64,000 nucleotides of DNA from Akkermansia muciniphila (GTDB lineage Bacteria > Verrucomicrobiota > Verrucomicrobiia > Verrucomicrobiales > Akkermansiaceae). Position 1 is the first letter of the stretch. Every line of letters starts with the position of its first letter. This document shows positions 45,901 to 54,785 of this stretch, piece by piece. The notes beneath the pieces are model-generated. The model was not told the DNA's origin. It was given only the letters and a program-made list of their open reading frames with translations, and made no database searches. The DNA lies in assembly GCA_945888515.1 (NCBI GenBank), contig CAMDAD010000015.1, forward strand, positions 1-64,000. The letters run 5' to 3'. Made by a program: the position numbers and the translations under genes.

Positions 45901-47138
45901 CGCCGGGGCGAACCTATAGTGAGATTGTCAGTCACGTTGATATTGTTCCCACACTGCTCACGCTGACGGGCGCTTCTCACTTGCCCACACGTCCGATGGA
46001 TGGGGTGAGTCTTGTGTCTGTATTGAACGGGAGTTCCGTGGCAGTGAGAGAAGATGTATTTTGTGAAATTGGATACGCGCGGGGAGTTCGGACCAAAACA
46101 CGGAAATACATCGCTGTGCGATACACGCCAGCGATTTATCAGCAGATTGCCAACGCTTATCGATGGCCGGAATACAGCGTTAACTCGCAATTAACGGGTG
46201 GCACGATTCCCCGGCCCTATTATGTAAATAACAGTGGACTTGGTGCGGGTGCCGCGTCGACGAATCCCAACTACTTTGACGATGATCAACTCTACAATCT
46301 CACGAGTGATCCAAAGGAGTTGACCAATTTGTATGGTCAGGAGCCAGCGACAGCTTATGATCTCAAAAAGCGTCTCGCCCAATACATCGGAAGCATTCCC
46401 GGAAGACCATTCCGTCAGTTCGGCGATTCTTCGTTGGAGTTCTCGCCATTGCCGTCATCGGCACCTGCCGCTCCCACATCCATCCAGATGCAATTCCAAG
46501 GGGTGAATCAGGTGAAGCTCGACTGGGTGGACGCGTCGAATAGCGAGCTTGGTTATGTTGTTCGGAAAACCCTCAATGGCGGCAGTCCTCAAACCATCGC
46601 GGAACTACCAGCGGGGTCGAGCACGACCACTGCTGTGCTGGATCCGGGGGTTGAAGACCTTGTCATTGAGGTGGCGAGTTACAATGCCGCGGGTGACAGT
46701 GTGATTCGCAAAGATCTACTGGAGCCGGCATCTTGGCGCTACCGCACTTTTGGCAATGCTGACCCATCGTTGACCCAGCCTGCGAGTCAATGGAATCACG
46801 ATGCCGATGGTGACGGGGTTTCGAACTTGTGGGAATACGCATACGGCACGAATCCACTGATGGCTGGTTCTGTGACCAAGCCGCAAATGAACCTGGCTGC
46901 AATTTCAGGGAATCATTTTCTGGAATATCGTTTGCCACGGGATCGACGCAGAGATTTGCAGTATCTTGGTTCCGTTTCCAGTGATCTATCGTCTGATTGG
47001 CTAACAGGACCTCCCCATTGCCGTGTGGTGGAAGACGGCGAAAATCATCTGTTATTTCGTAGCACAACGCCCGTAGCCGGTTCTACTAGGCAATTCATTC
47101 GCGCCGTCATGATGAATCCTCCGACTGAACAACCGTAA
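42903..47138 (+). CDS. large modular secreted sulfatase
   Basis: I use MEVVEKALTKRHIVSRFDRFVVV (42903), which puts the hydrophobic FVVVIRHFLLLFISVMATSEA near the N-terminus; the longer frames add residues without a signal. The first ~650 residues are two similar beta-sandwich repeats (SNSGNGLSVQGGN, GGGGIGIQGENANK) and a dockerin-like or repeat part (GLWTNGANWNPDGVPSAPS). The sulfatase domain follows: VIVINVDDMAGG, VCGPSRYSLLTSRW (CxPSR), GKCHVLDDD with Cys instead of Trp of GKWH, and TSDHGEKTL. An fn3-like region (about 1250-1340) and a C-terminal shared module with DADGDGVSNLWEYAYG end it. It resembles the sulfatase at 62681 in the GFDYVDGFYHANLKELY and DYSFMPTRQ regions. Likely surface enzyme on a sulfated glycan. 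Confidence 0.85.
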   Translation: MEVVEKALTKRHIVSRFDRFVVVIRHFLLLFISVMATSEAAVQIDFSHSYTSATNSLQNTGNITLAFTVDGSGNVTLDASCVLTGPAAYVNEFDGSVGTISDPAMWGQSFSIVLSSSGSGSLRISNSGNGLSVQGGNAERLDYAAESITATVVPIGSEFKLLEIDFANATTTSDTKMNLEDTAYTLSGSSGSLDVSAQRVNGTFTIDSSADTDAQGFTLSGLTFDLTAIPRVDADTIVSFANSGTGFGPTPPFILSGNNQATISLAFSINNTGIISLDASTTSTNAAFIATVNEWDKSNAGSVSDPALLGKSFTLRGTPSVTGASGNLSISELGGGGIGIQGENANKIDGLNYGAGDATSTPEILSWALTAPAGLELVFKSWSYIEGSVGDIRVSNGTTHTDFPNIASATGGLTLPELRLANGAALTFREIPGVGATTGAGIAGFSFIPVATATPPNGSEGFDNGGGNGLWTNGANWNPDGVPSAPSDAIINGYQVVLNSIAPTHPDELQIISGSLSFTNTASLSVRAMTIGRDLTKTARLVIDGSSVSFGHSNSSATDEFAVGSAATLETKLGSSGGSTLELGAAKLVLDLGSEWVLDGTNFTGTFDIGRRFVLANFGSFSGTTAGLRTRNFDLPANRGLQLVATSTSFYYEVVAQNAATGPNVIVINVDDMAGGQHFGFEGRNCLSPTIDSLAGGGIRFSAAMASSTVCGPSRYSLLTSRWASRNTSENFSSLYPSGTLGRFGVSDTDLEHDGQNVGAWLQNAGYRTGFVGKCHVLDDDLKDTTKWAAKGLIPYGKTADPAIDDTVNGSMKHNHRVVCQMMREHGFDYVDGFYHANLKELYSDKLNVHNQEWITSRALRFIDENRNERFFLYMAPTINHGPVNNNLDYTLKANKGYTSAGYLPSEDYSFMPTRQAIINEVTSAGKDLISARETWLDYSIKAIITRLTQYGIRNDTLIIFTSDHGEKTLSGPLVWGKSSLYDLGMKVPLVMNWPNGITSPGRTYSEIVSHVDIVPTLLTLTGASHLPTRPMDGVSLVSVLNGSSVAVREDVFCEIGYARGVRTKTRKYIAVRYTPAIYQQIANAYRWPEYSVNSQLTGGTIPRPYYVNNSGLGAGAASTNPNYFDDDQLYNLTSDPKELTNLYGQEPATAYDLKKRLAQYIGSIPGRPFRQFGDSSLEFSPLPSSAPAAPTSIQMQFQGVNQVKLDWVDASNSELGYVVRKTLNGGSPQTIAELPAGSSTTTAVLDPGVEDLVIEVASYNAAGDSVIRKDLLEPASWRYRTFGNADPSLTQPASQWNHDADGDGVSNLWEYAYGTNPLMAGSVTKPQMNLAAISGNHFLEYRLPRDRRRDLQYLGSVSSDLSSDWLTGPPHCRVVEDGENHLLFRSTTPVAGSTRQFIRAVMMNPPTEQP

Positions 47139-47233
47139 AGAGACAATTTTTTAGTCATAATTATCAGACCAATCAACTTTTTTATTATATTATTAAAACG
47201 ATTGCTCTTATTGAATCGACATATTAATCAAAC

Positions 47234-50200
47234 GTGAAAAATTTCTATCATCTCCTAAATTCTCGTAAACCGGGAGGTTTTACGCTCGTCATTACTGTAT
47301 CCTTGATGATGATTTTATCTTTGCTGGCGGTAGCGATGTTGAGCTTGTCTTCGGTTTCACTACGATCATCGGGCAGAGGTGAGGCGCAATCGTTGGCGCG
47401 TGCGAATGCCCGGCTTGCGCTGATGCTGGCATTGGGAGAATTGCAGAGAGAGTTGGGGCCGGATCAGCGGATATCCGCGTCTGGTGGTCAATTGTTGCCG
47501 ATGGATGACAAGTCCGCAGGTCAGCAGTGGGTAGGGGTTTACGATGCCTGGCCAGCAGGGAAAGAGTTGCGACCTGATCCGGCGTTTCGCCGATGGTTGC
47601 TTTCCGGTGATCCAAGCGAAATACAAAACATCGGAGCGGTAAGAGATGCTCTCCCAGCGGGGGAAATCGTTCCGGTTGTTGCGGCCGATGCTGATTCTGC
47701 CGCAGTGCAGGCGGGCCTGATCAAAACTCCCTCGGGGCGTTATGCATGGTGGGTGGGTGATCAAAACATGAAAGCAAAGCTGGGTGGCGCCGTGGCACCT
47801 GCAACTGATTCGGTAATTGCCGTTGCGCGCATGCAGTCTTCGCCAAGAGCTGCTCACGAGGTTTTTTTGAACGACGCTGAGATTCCTTTCGATTCGCCGC
47901 AGTTGGATCGATTGCCCACGGCATCCACGGCAGAACTGTTAGGAAAATCAGCGCGGCCACTCTTTCATCATGCCACCACCCAGTCATTGGGATTGTTGAC
48001 GAACGTCCGCGATGGTGGATTTCGCAAAGATCTTAGCTTTCTGTTGGAAACGCCACTGCCCCGGCCGAATTCGCCGGAGGTTACCCCTCTTTACAGTGCG
48101 GGATCGACGTCGGGAATCAACTGGGGCGAGCTGTGGGTGGATCACAACATCTGGGGTGAGTTGGAGAATTCTGGCACTCGATTGCCGCATGCGGATGGAA
48201 AGCCGATGCCTTCAGGAACGCCGGTTCTTGCAACAGCCGAGCAAAAGAGCGATCCATTTATCAGTTACAAGCACTTGCCTAGGCTGCAGTTGACGCTCTT
48301 GTATTCCTTGATCAGCAAAAGTCGCATCGTAAACTCGCAAAAAGTGTATGATCTTTTTCTCGTCGCAGATCCGGTCTTTACGATTTGGAATCCTTTCGAT
48401 GTCTGCCTCCGGGTTCCACCATCGGCTTTTGCTACATTCAAAAGTTGGGCCATTCCCTATGATTTGAATTTGCAATTGCGCCAAGGCCCACCTGGTAGCA
48501 AAAATTCTTTCAGTCGTTCTATCAAACAATTGTCGAACGATCGTCTCTTCTTTTTTTACGGTCAGTTGGGACGAGTGCAAAACCTGATCATGAGACCCGG
48601 CGAGGTGCAGGTCATCGCGCAAGGTTTCGGCGAAGCCATCAAAAATCCGGGCAAAGGCGTATGGCAGTTTGATGGAAAACTCGGTTGGGAATTTGCATCG
48701 GGATATGCCTATCCGATTCCTTATGAAACCAATCCCACATTGATGAACGGCTCTCAGCGTATTACGTATTCGATGACCCCGAACTCGGGCAAAAGCGAAG
48801 CGGGCATGTTTCTTTGGAGTTACAATTTGGGCGAATTGGTTGATGGATCTGGCAGAACGGATTACGTGGGAAGTTTTAACATCGATCTTTTGTATTCCCG
48901 CATGACAGGTGAATCAGCGATTTCTCCCTCAAGTTTCCCACAAATTTTTCCGAATTTGCCTTTGGATCCTTCGGCCGCCAAGACGATCGCTGAACTCGAA
49001 AACGACAAGTGGCCGATTTGTGTCTTCACCTATGGATTGCGAACGGAATCGGATCCGATGTTTTCTGACAAGACGAATCCCGGCACGCGTTTCACGGGGC
49101 GCGCCATGTTGCGTGCAAATGAGACGTCGGTTTCACAAGATCTCTACAATCTGTCACCGGATGTGATACGTGTATCACCGATTCAGGTGGGGATGCGTCG
49201 TGTCAACAGCCTCAACAGCCCCATCATTGAGTGCAACGCGGATGGCTTGGGCTATTACGGCGCCGAATACGGAGCCTTTGGTGGTGTTTCGCATGTGATG
49301 ACGCGGTCGATACCACGTGCTCCCATTCATTCACTTGGTGCTCTACAGCATGCGGCGGCTGAGGGAACAAGGTTTGGTCAGCAGCGTGGGGAGAGGTCTT
49401 GGTTCTTGCAGCCATCGGTGAGCCACGCCATATCCAATTCGTTTGCGCCATCGTGTTTTTCACCGTCAGAAGTGCGTGGATTGATCGCAAAGAGAGATGC
49501 AGCAGATCATTCTTATCTCGCCAACAACGCTCTCTGGGACTCGTATTTTTATTCATCGATCTCGTCGCAGACCACATCCGTGTATCGTAATGAAAACATT
49601 GCCTATCGCGAAAAAAAACAACGCATGGAAAGATTTCTTTCTCAAGATCAAAAAGTCTATCAAGCATTGCCCAATGAGCGCATGAGAGTTTGGTCGTCGG
49701 ATCGGGAAAATCTGCTGACTCGTGTATTTCCTTCCAATAAACCTGCGCCCGGCGCTGCTGAACAAACCGCTTCGTTTCTGATGGTGGATGGCATGTTTAA
49801 TGTGAACTCGACATCGGTCTCCGCATGGAAATCTGTTTTGTCCGGGCTCAAGAAAAGTCCTGTTGCGGTGAAAGGCAGTCCTGCTTCTGCCAAGGAAAAC
49901 GAAATGGTTGATTCGAACAACACCCCTGTAGCGGCACTGCTTCTGCCGGGTGCGGGGGAAATTGATCCGCAAGGATTATCCGATCCTGCATACAGGGATC
50001 AGTGGAAGGGTTTCCGTGGCCTTGATGATCAGCAAATTGATGAGTTGGCCCGTGCCATGATCAAACAAGTCCGCTTGCGTGGTCCGTTTTTATCGCTATC
50101 CGACTTTGTGAACCGTCGTCCCAGCAAGGACAAAAATCTCGCACTTTCTGGTGCGCTGCAAAGTGCTCTTGATGACGAGGCGGTATCGATCAATCGCGCG

Positions 50201-50581
50201 TTTCGTTCGAATCAGCGAGCGTTGTCGTTAGGTGATGCGGTCGCCCAGGGCTTTCCTTTTCCTGAAGCTGAGGCGGGGGCGAAGTCGGTTTGTGCGCCGG
50301 GATATGTGAAACAAGCGGACCTGTTGACTTCGATCGGCCCATGGATCCACGTCAGAGGCGATACTTTTGTCATACGCGCCTACGGCGAATCGCTCGATGC
50401 TTCCGGAAAAAATGTGACGGCGCGGGCTTGGTGTGAGGCTGTCGTTCAGCGGGTTCCGGATTACATTGACTCTACGGAACTTGCTCACAAAGCCCCGCCT
50501 ACATCTCCCATCAACCGCGTCTTCGGGCGGAAGTTTCTCATGGTTTCTTTTCGTTATCTCGCACCCGGTGAGGTGTCGTGA
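47234..50581 (+). CDS. Verru_Chthon cassette protein A-like, pilin-type N-terminus
   Basis: A 1115-residue protein starting with GTG at 47234. The N-terminus KPGGFTLVITVSLMMILSLL resembles a type IV pilin/PilX prepilin leader with a hydrophobic helix, so it is probably processed and assembled by a pilin-like system. The body includes ARANARLALMLALGELQRELGPDQRISASGGQL and later ANNALWDSYFYSSISSQTT, features I associate with the Verru_Chthon cassette protein A family (TIGR02600), named from Verrucomicrobia and of unknown role. The rest is beta/loop rich with no catalytic motif found. It is 95 bases downstream of the modular sulfatase and overlaps the next gene by four bases. Usual cassette partners B, C and D are not in the window. 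Confidence 0.8.
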   Translation: MKNFYHLLNSRKPGGFTLVITVSLMMILSLLAVAMLSLSSVSLRSSGRGEAQSLARANARLALMLALGELQRELGPDQRISASGGQLLPMDDKSAGQQWVGVYDAWPAGKELRPDPAFRRWLLSGDPSEIQNIGAVRDALPAGEIVPVVAADADSAAVQAGLIKTPSGRYAWWVGDQNMKAKLGGAVAPATDSVIAVARMQSSPRAAHEVFLNDAEIPFDSPQLDRLPTASTAELLGKSARPLFHHATTQSLGLLTNVRDGGFRKDLSFLLETPLPRPNSPEVTPLYSAGSTSGINWGELWVDHNIWGELENSGTRLPHADGKPMPSGTPVLATAEQKSDPFISYKHLPRLQLTLLYSLISKSRIVNSQKVYDLFLVADPVFTIWNPFDVCLRVPPSAFATFKSWAIPYDLNLQLRQGPPGSKNSFSRSIKQLSNDRLFFFYGQLGRVQNLIMRPGEVQVIAQGFGEAIKNPGKGVWQFDGKLGWEFASGYAYPIPYETNPTLMNGSQRITYSMTPNSGKSEAGMFLWSYNLGELVDGSGRTDYVGSFNIDLLYSRMTGESAISPSSFPQIFPNLPLDPSAAKTIAELENDKWPICVFTYGLRTESDPMFSDKTNPGTRFTGRAMLRANETSVSQDLYNLSPDVIRVSPIQVGMRRVNSLNSPIIECNADGLGYYGAEYGAFGGVSHVMTRSIPRAPIHSLGALQHAAAEGTRFGQQRGERSWFLQPSVSHAISNSFAPSCFSPSEVRGLIAKRDAADHSYLANNALWDSYFYSSISSQTTSVYRNENIAYREKKQRMERFLSQDQKVYQALPNERMRVWSSDRENLLTRVFPSNKPAPGAAEQTASFLMVDGMFNVNSTSVSAWKSVLSGLKKSPVAVKGSPASAKENEMVDSNNTPVAALLLPGAGEIDPQGLSDPAYRDQWKGFRGLDDQQIDELARAMIKQVRLRGPFLSLSDFVNRRPSKDKNLALSGALQSALDDEAVSINRAFRSNQRALSLGDAVAQGFPFPEAEAGAKSVCAPGYVKQADLLTSIGPWIHVRGDTFVIRAYGESLDASGKNVTARAWCEAVVQRVPDYIDSTELAHKAPPTSPINRVFGRKFLMVSFRYLAPGEVS

Positions 50582-51297
50582 ATCCAATGTTCATTTTGTA
50601 TCGTTTTTGTATGATCATGTTGTATCGGAAAACCATTTCTAGCTTATTTTTTAGCGTGTTCATCGGCTGTTTCTGCCAAGCGCAAGACTCTTCCGGTCCA
50701 GGGTTGCGGGCATTGCTCCTTGTTCCCGGTGGTCCCGTGGTGAGTTTGCATGCCATGGGCGGCAAAACTGTCGGCGATGCCGTTTCGATCGGGGCACGTG
50801 GTCTGAGTGAATCATTCACTGCGCCGGGTCGTCATTTTTCATGGGCTGTTTCTGACAAAAATGCGGACTCCGGATACCGAGCCGTTGGTGAAGTTCATTT
50901 GCCCGAGCCAGGAAACGATTTCATCATTTTGTTAGAGCCGGTAAACAAGATGTTCAAATCCCATGTCATCGTTGCAAAAGAATCACGCTTTGGTCCGGAT
51001 GGTCTACTGTTTTTCAATGCATCGGACGCTGTGATTGGCGCTGCGCTGGGCAATGTGAGAGTGAAAATTCCGCCTCGTGTTGCTGTGTTTGGAAGAGCGC
51101 CGGCAAAATCCGAGAAACCATTTTATCAGGTCACTTTTTACTACCAAAACGAGGGTGAAGTTCGTCCATTTTATGATACGCGCTGGCCGCATCGAGAGGC
51201 GAGCCGTTGCTACGTGTTTTTTTACCGAAGCGAGAATGGGCGGATTACCTATCAATCGGTCGATGAACGACTCAAGCCCCAAGAGGCGGACAATTGA
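50578..51297 (+). CDS. secreted protein of unknown function, partner of the cassette A-like gene
   Basis: A GTG start overlaps the previous stop as GTGA, suggesting coupled translation; an ATG nine bases on is an alternative. The N-terminus MIMLYRKTISSLFFSVFIGCFCQAQD is a signal peptide. The rest (about 205 residues) is beta-rich, with ALLLVPGGPVVSLHAMGGKT, ESFTAPGRHFSWAVSDK, DFIILLEPVNKMFKSHVIVAKES and ending in ITYQSVDERLKPQEADN. No catalytic motif or known family is recognised. Its tight link to the cassette A-like gene suggests it works with that surface protein. Confidence 0.65.
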   Translation: MNPMFILYRFCMIMLYRKTISSLFFSVFIGCFCQAQDSSGPGLRALLLVPGGPVVSLHAMGGKTVGDAVSIGARGLSESFTAPGRHFSWAVSDKNADSGYRAVGEVHLPEPGNDFIILLEPVNKMFKSHVIVAKESRFGPDGLLFFNASDAVIGAALGNVRVKIPPRVAVFGRAPAKSEKPFYQVTFYYQNEGEVRPFYDTRWPHREASRCYVFFYRSENGRITYQSVDERLKPQEADN

Positions 51298-51328
51298 CGG
51301 CGCAATGGTTCGTTCGTGACGGCGCAGG

Positions 51329-52267
51329 CTACTTGCGTTGGTTACGCCAGATCCATTCACAACCGAGCAGAGCCGCTTGGTCACCTTGTTCCGCTGCGAA
51401 AATAGCAACGGTGCCCCCACTCAGGATGGCGTGGCGGTTGATGAATTCTCGAATCGGTGGCAGGATTGTCTCAGCCGATGCCATGATGCCTCCGCCGATG
51501 ATCACGCAGGCCGGGTCGAAGGATTGAATGAAGTTGATGATCAAAGCGCTCCATGCTTCGATGGCCTGCTCCCTCAATTCGATCGCCAGAAGATCACCAG
51601 TCGCGGCGCACGAAAAAATCGCCCGGTAATCGATCCGCTTTTCGGTTGATAAACAACTCTGTTGGTAACCGTCCATGTTTACCACACGATGAGGTAGCGC
51701 CCATGAAGCCACGTATCCTTCGGTACAGCCGGGAGCTACTTTTTGATGATCCGATGTTCCGAGGTGCGTGATGCTCAGACCTCCCAGATTTCCCGCCATC
51801 CCGCTGCGGCCTCGCAACGGCTGCCCTTGCTGGATCACGGCCGTGCCAATTCCGGTACCCAAGGTTACCATCACTAGGTCTTCATAGCCGCGACCCGCGC
51901 CCGTCTGCCACTCCCCAATCGCGGCGGCCCTAGCATCATTTTCAAGCAACAATGGTATCCCGAAATACTCTTCCACGTTGTTGGCAAATTCATCGTGCAT
52001 GACGTCATCAAATTTTCCGAATGTCCATCGCGCGCGACGGAGCCCGGGATCAATCACCATGGGCATGGCCCAAACCATGCCCTCAAGATCGCGGAGTTTG
52101 ACGCCGACCGAACCGCACATGCCTTCTATCGATTGTTTGAGAAGTGGCAGCCAATCGGCGGCAACGCAACTCGCTGGCGATGCGATCTGCTCGTAACTAA
52201 GTATCTCGTTTTTTTCAATGAGTCCTAGTTTTACGATGGTTCCACCAAAGTCACCGACAAGAATCAT
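51329..52267 (-). CDS. ROK-family sugar kinase or regulator, N-terminal HTH absent
   Basis: 312 residues with the ROK fold: VGDFGGTIVKLGLIE at the N-terminus, LLENDARAAAIGEWQTGAGRGY with the catalytic aspartate, VTLGTGIGTAVIQQG and IIGGGIMASAETILPPI. There is no N-terminal helix-turn-helix, so a sugar kinase is more likely than a repressor. The usual zinc-binding cysteine cluster is reduced to a single Cys in APGCTEGYVASWALP, unlike standard glucokinase/NAGK members. It is near the alpha-mannosidase gene, so mannose or a derived sugar is a plausible substrate. A LacI-type motif lies just upstream. Confidence 0.85.
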   Translation of the reverse strand: MILVGDFGGTIVKLGLIEKNEILSYEQIASPASCVAADWLPLLKQSIEGMCGSVGVKLRDLEGMVWAMPMVIDPGLRRARWTFGKFDDVMHDEFANNVEEYFGIPLLLENDARAAAIGEWQTGAGRGYEDLVMVTLGTGIGTAVIQQGQPLRGRSGMAGNLGGLSITHLGTSDHQKVAPGCTEGYVASWALPHRVVNMDGYQQSCLSTEKRIDYRAIFSCAATGDLLAIELREQAIEAWSALIINFIQSFDPACVIIGGGIMASAETILPPIREFINRHAILSGGTVAIFAAEQGDQAALLGCEWIWRNQRK

Positions 52268-52272
52268 GAGCT

Positions 52273-52296
52273 GTGATAAAAAACGTTCGTGTGATC
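52273..52296. promoter_or_regulatory. candidate LacI-type operator before the ROK gene
   Basis: TGTGATAAAAAACGTTCGTG lies 6-25 bases before the ROK start codon (52267, minus strand) and has the AAACGTT core shared with the other sites. It overlaps the 3' end of the GH38 gene, so the site would need to act inside that coding region. Weaker than the 42710 palindrome. Confidence 0.35.
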
Positions 52297-54697
52297 ATTC
52301 TGGCGACTCTTCCCAGTTGCGTCCCTCAGAGGCTATCGCGTCCAAGTGTTTCATGTGACCCAGACTGCGTGCGTGCGGGATATCCGGTGTCCATAATCTG
52401 CGCGGCGGCGCATTACCCCAGGCGGGACGATTCATGCCTACATAATGATCGAAGACAACTGGTGGTTTGGCTTGATGATCGGAAATTTTTTCACAGCGGA
52501 TGGTGTCTAACTCATCATCGACGCGCAGGATCAGATGGAAATCGTGCCAGCCTTGGTCCGAGTGGCGTTGCGAAAATGAATGCGGGAGTTCGGTGTCGCC
52601 AGCCCACGCCATGAGTGGTGATCGCAGTAGGGAAATCTGCCATGTGTCATGAAGCAAACGCGAACTGTAGGCATCGGGCGTATGCAGACTCAGATTGGAT
52701 TCATCTCCGCAAATGCTGTCCCATCCGCAGAAGGGCATTTCATCGGGTCCTTCGTTGCGCTGCACAATTCCACCTGCCTGCCCGCTCGTCCATCGGCTTG
52801 GTGCCGTGGCCAGATGGATCGGTAATTGAAGAATTTTGTATCGTTCCGCAAAAACAACCTGCAGGTGCAAATGAATTTCCGGGCAACCTGCATACATCGT
52901 TACGGCGAGACGCAGCGTGGAATTTCCGATTTTTTGCTCGGCAAAGACCCTTGTGCGCAGCGGGCCTTGATCTTCGGATTTCCACTCGAGTCCATCGAGT
53001 CGTTCCACGATTTCCTCGTTGAAGCCGGTTTGATGAAAGACCCAGGTGTCGCCGTGATCTTCGCGCAGATGAAGCGATAGACCTTCCGCTCCCAGCAACT
53101 CACGTCCTTTCCACAAAATGGAGCTGATTCCCATCGCGCTTGTGGTAACTGCCAAATCACCACTGGCCAGTGTGTTACCGTTTGTTTTCACAGGATGAAG
53201 TGTTGAACGAGCGGTGCGGGGCGCTCCGTTCAATAACGCGAGGATGCGCTGCCCCTTGGCGGGAATTTCAATCGGTAATACGGCCCGATGGACCATGGCT
53301 CCCATGCTTGGCTCTGAGGCAATCAATTGAAAGGGCACGGGCTCGCCATTTTCGTCCGCAAACCAGCGGTCACCCCAGTCGTCAAAATCAATGAATGGCT
53401 CGCATTCGATAGATCCATCAAACTTGTGCGTTGAAGCATTGAGCAATACCAGGCGCTGCTCGTTTGCGCAGGGTAGGGAGGTGCGTGCGTGGCGTCGGCT
53501 AATGCGCACGATTTCTTCTTCGCCAACAATGCTGGCTCGACCTTGCATGTGCCGTGTCGAGATGTAGGAAGACGGCACACTAGTACCTGCAAGGATGTCG
53601 TGAAATTGCGTGAACGCCAAGTCCTTCCATGCTTCATTGAGGCGAGCGATCGACGTTTTTTTGGTTGCATCATCGGTGCTGAAGACCTCTGCCAATTCTT
53701 CGGCTTGCTCTAACAAGCGCTCGCCACGATGTTGTATTTGTTTGATGTCATGCATCACGCTGTAGCAACCAGGAAAGGTTTTTTGCAGCTCGTAGTCGAC
53801 AACGGGCATGATGTTGCGGTGCTTTTCCGCTTCGGCAAAAAAGTCATCGACCGTGCTGAATCGAAGCTCGATGTCGTCAAACGCATTTCGATGCTCTAAC
53901 AGCCATTCGATCGTTGCTTTCGTTGGTCCACCGCCGTGGTTGCCGAGACCATAAAACATCATGGTGTGACCAAAAGCAGGATCGGCGGCTTTGACGGAAA
54001 GGTCGATCTGCCCATGAAGATCATCACTGCGGGTGACATAGCAGGGCGCGATTCGATAGCCAATTACTTCCGCGCCACCAGTCCCGCGCCAACGGAATGT
54101 TTGCGCGGGCAGACTGACCTGATTTTCGTTAGGTCGATGAAACACGTAGCCGCTGTATCCGAATTCATGCAGCAAATCCGGTAGGGTGGCAGGGTGACCG
54201 AAGGTGTCGACGTTGTAGCCGATCTTGGGACTTGTTCCGAACTTGTCCAAAAAATACCGCTGACCCAGTTCGATTTGTTTGCGCCATCCGGCCGCTGTCG
54301 GCAAATTGGCATCGGGTTGGATCCATTGGCCGCCTGCGATCGACCAGCGACCAGCAGTGATCAGAGCACTTACCTCTTGAAAAAGCCCAGGATCAAGATC
54401 TTCGACCCATTGATACAGCCATGCTTCACCGCGTGTATAGCGAAACTCGGGATATTCATGACAACGATCCACCGCGGAACGGAAAGTGGCTAGGGTCTCG
54501 TCGACGCCAGCTTGCCAGTTCCAAAGCCAGATGGGGTCAAGGTGTGCGTTGGCGATGAGATGAACGACGTTCTTAGACATGGGTAAAGTTGCAGTGAATG
54601 AAGAATTTGAGGGATGATGTGGTGCTGCGCGTGCGCGACAAAGACAGTTAGACACAAAAATCACAAATGAGTAAACGATAAACCAAAAATATTTCAT
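52295..54697 (-). CDS. GH38 alpha-mannosidase
   Basis: The catalytic part begins at VVHLIANAHLDPIWLWNW (the HLDPIW metal-binding motif), with WSIAGGQWIQPDANLPT, the nucleophile aspartate in IGYNVDTFGHPATLPDLL, GLGNHGGGPTK with a metal-binding His, and TSVPSSYISTRHMQG. These fit GH38 enzymes that release alpha-mannose. I start at MKYFWFIVYSFVIFVSNCLC (base 54697), a signal-like N-terminus, although a cytosolic start at MSKNVV (54580) is possible. The long C-terminal beta-sandwich is typical. It sits next to the ROK gene and may feed mannose to it. Divergent from the beta-strand-repeat gene. Confidence 0.92.
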   Translation of the reverse strand: MKYFWFIVYSFVIFVSNCLCRARAAPHHPSNSSFTATLPMSKNVVHLIANAHLDPIWLWNWQAGVDETLATFRSAVDRCHEYPEFRYTRGEAWLYQWVEDLDPGLFQEVSALITAGRWSIAGGQWIQPDANLPTAAGWRKQIELGQRYFLDKFGTSPKIGYNVDTFGHPATLPDLLHEFGYSGYVFHRPNENQVSLPAQTFRWRGTGGAEVIGYRIAPCYVTRSDDLHGQIDLSVKAADPAFGHTMMFYGLGNHGGGPTKATIEWLLEHRNAFDDIELRFSTVDDFFAEAEKHRNIMPVVDYELQKTFPGCYSVMHDIKQIQHRGERLLEQAEELAEVFSTDDATKKTSIARLNEAWKDLAFTQFHDILAGTSVPSSYISTRHMQGRASIVGEEEIVRISRRHARTSLPCANEQRLVLLNASTHKFDGSIECEPFIDFDDWGDRWFADENGEPVPFQLIASEPSMGAMVHRAVLPIEIPAKGQRILALLNGAPRTARSTLHPVKTNGNTLASGDLAVTTSAMGISSILWKGRELLGAEGLSLHLREDHGDTWVFHQTGFNEEIVERLDGLEWKSEDQGPLRTRVFAEQKIGNSTLRLAVTMYAGCPEIHLHLQVVFAERYKILQLPIHLATAPSRWTSGQAGGIVQRNEGPDEMPFCGWDSICGDESNLSLHTPDAYSSRLLHDTWQISLLRSPLMAWAGDTELPHSFSQRHSDQGWHDFHLILRVDDELDTIRCEKISDHQAKPPVVFDHYVGMNRPAWGNAPPRRLWTPDIPHARSLGHMKHLDAIASEGRNWEESPE

Positions 54698-54785
54698 TTT
54701 TGTCAAGGCTCGTGATTTCATCTATTTTTCACACAATAGGCAATTCTGAAGCGCGAAAAAATTGATTCTTTTTTGAAAAAAATTC

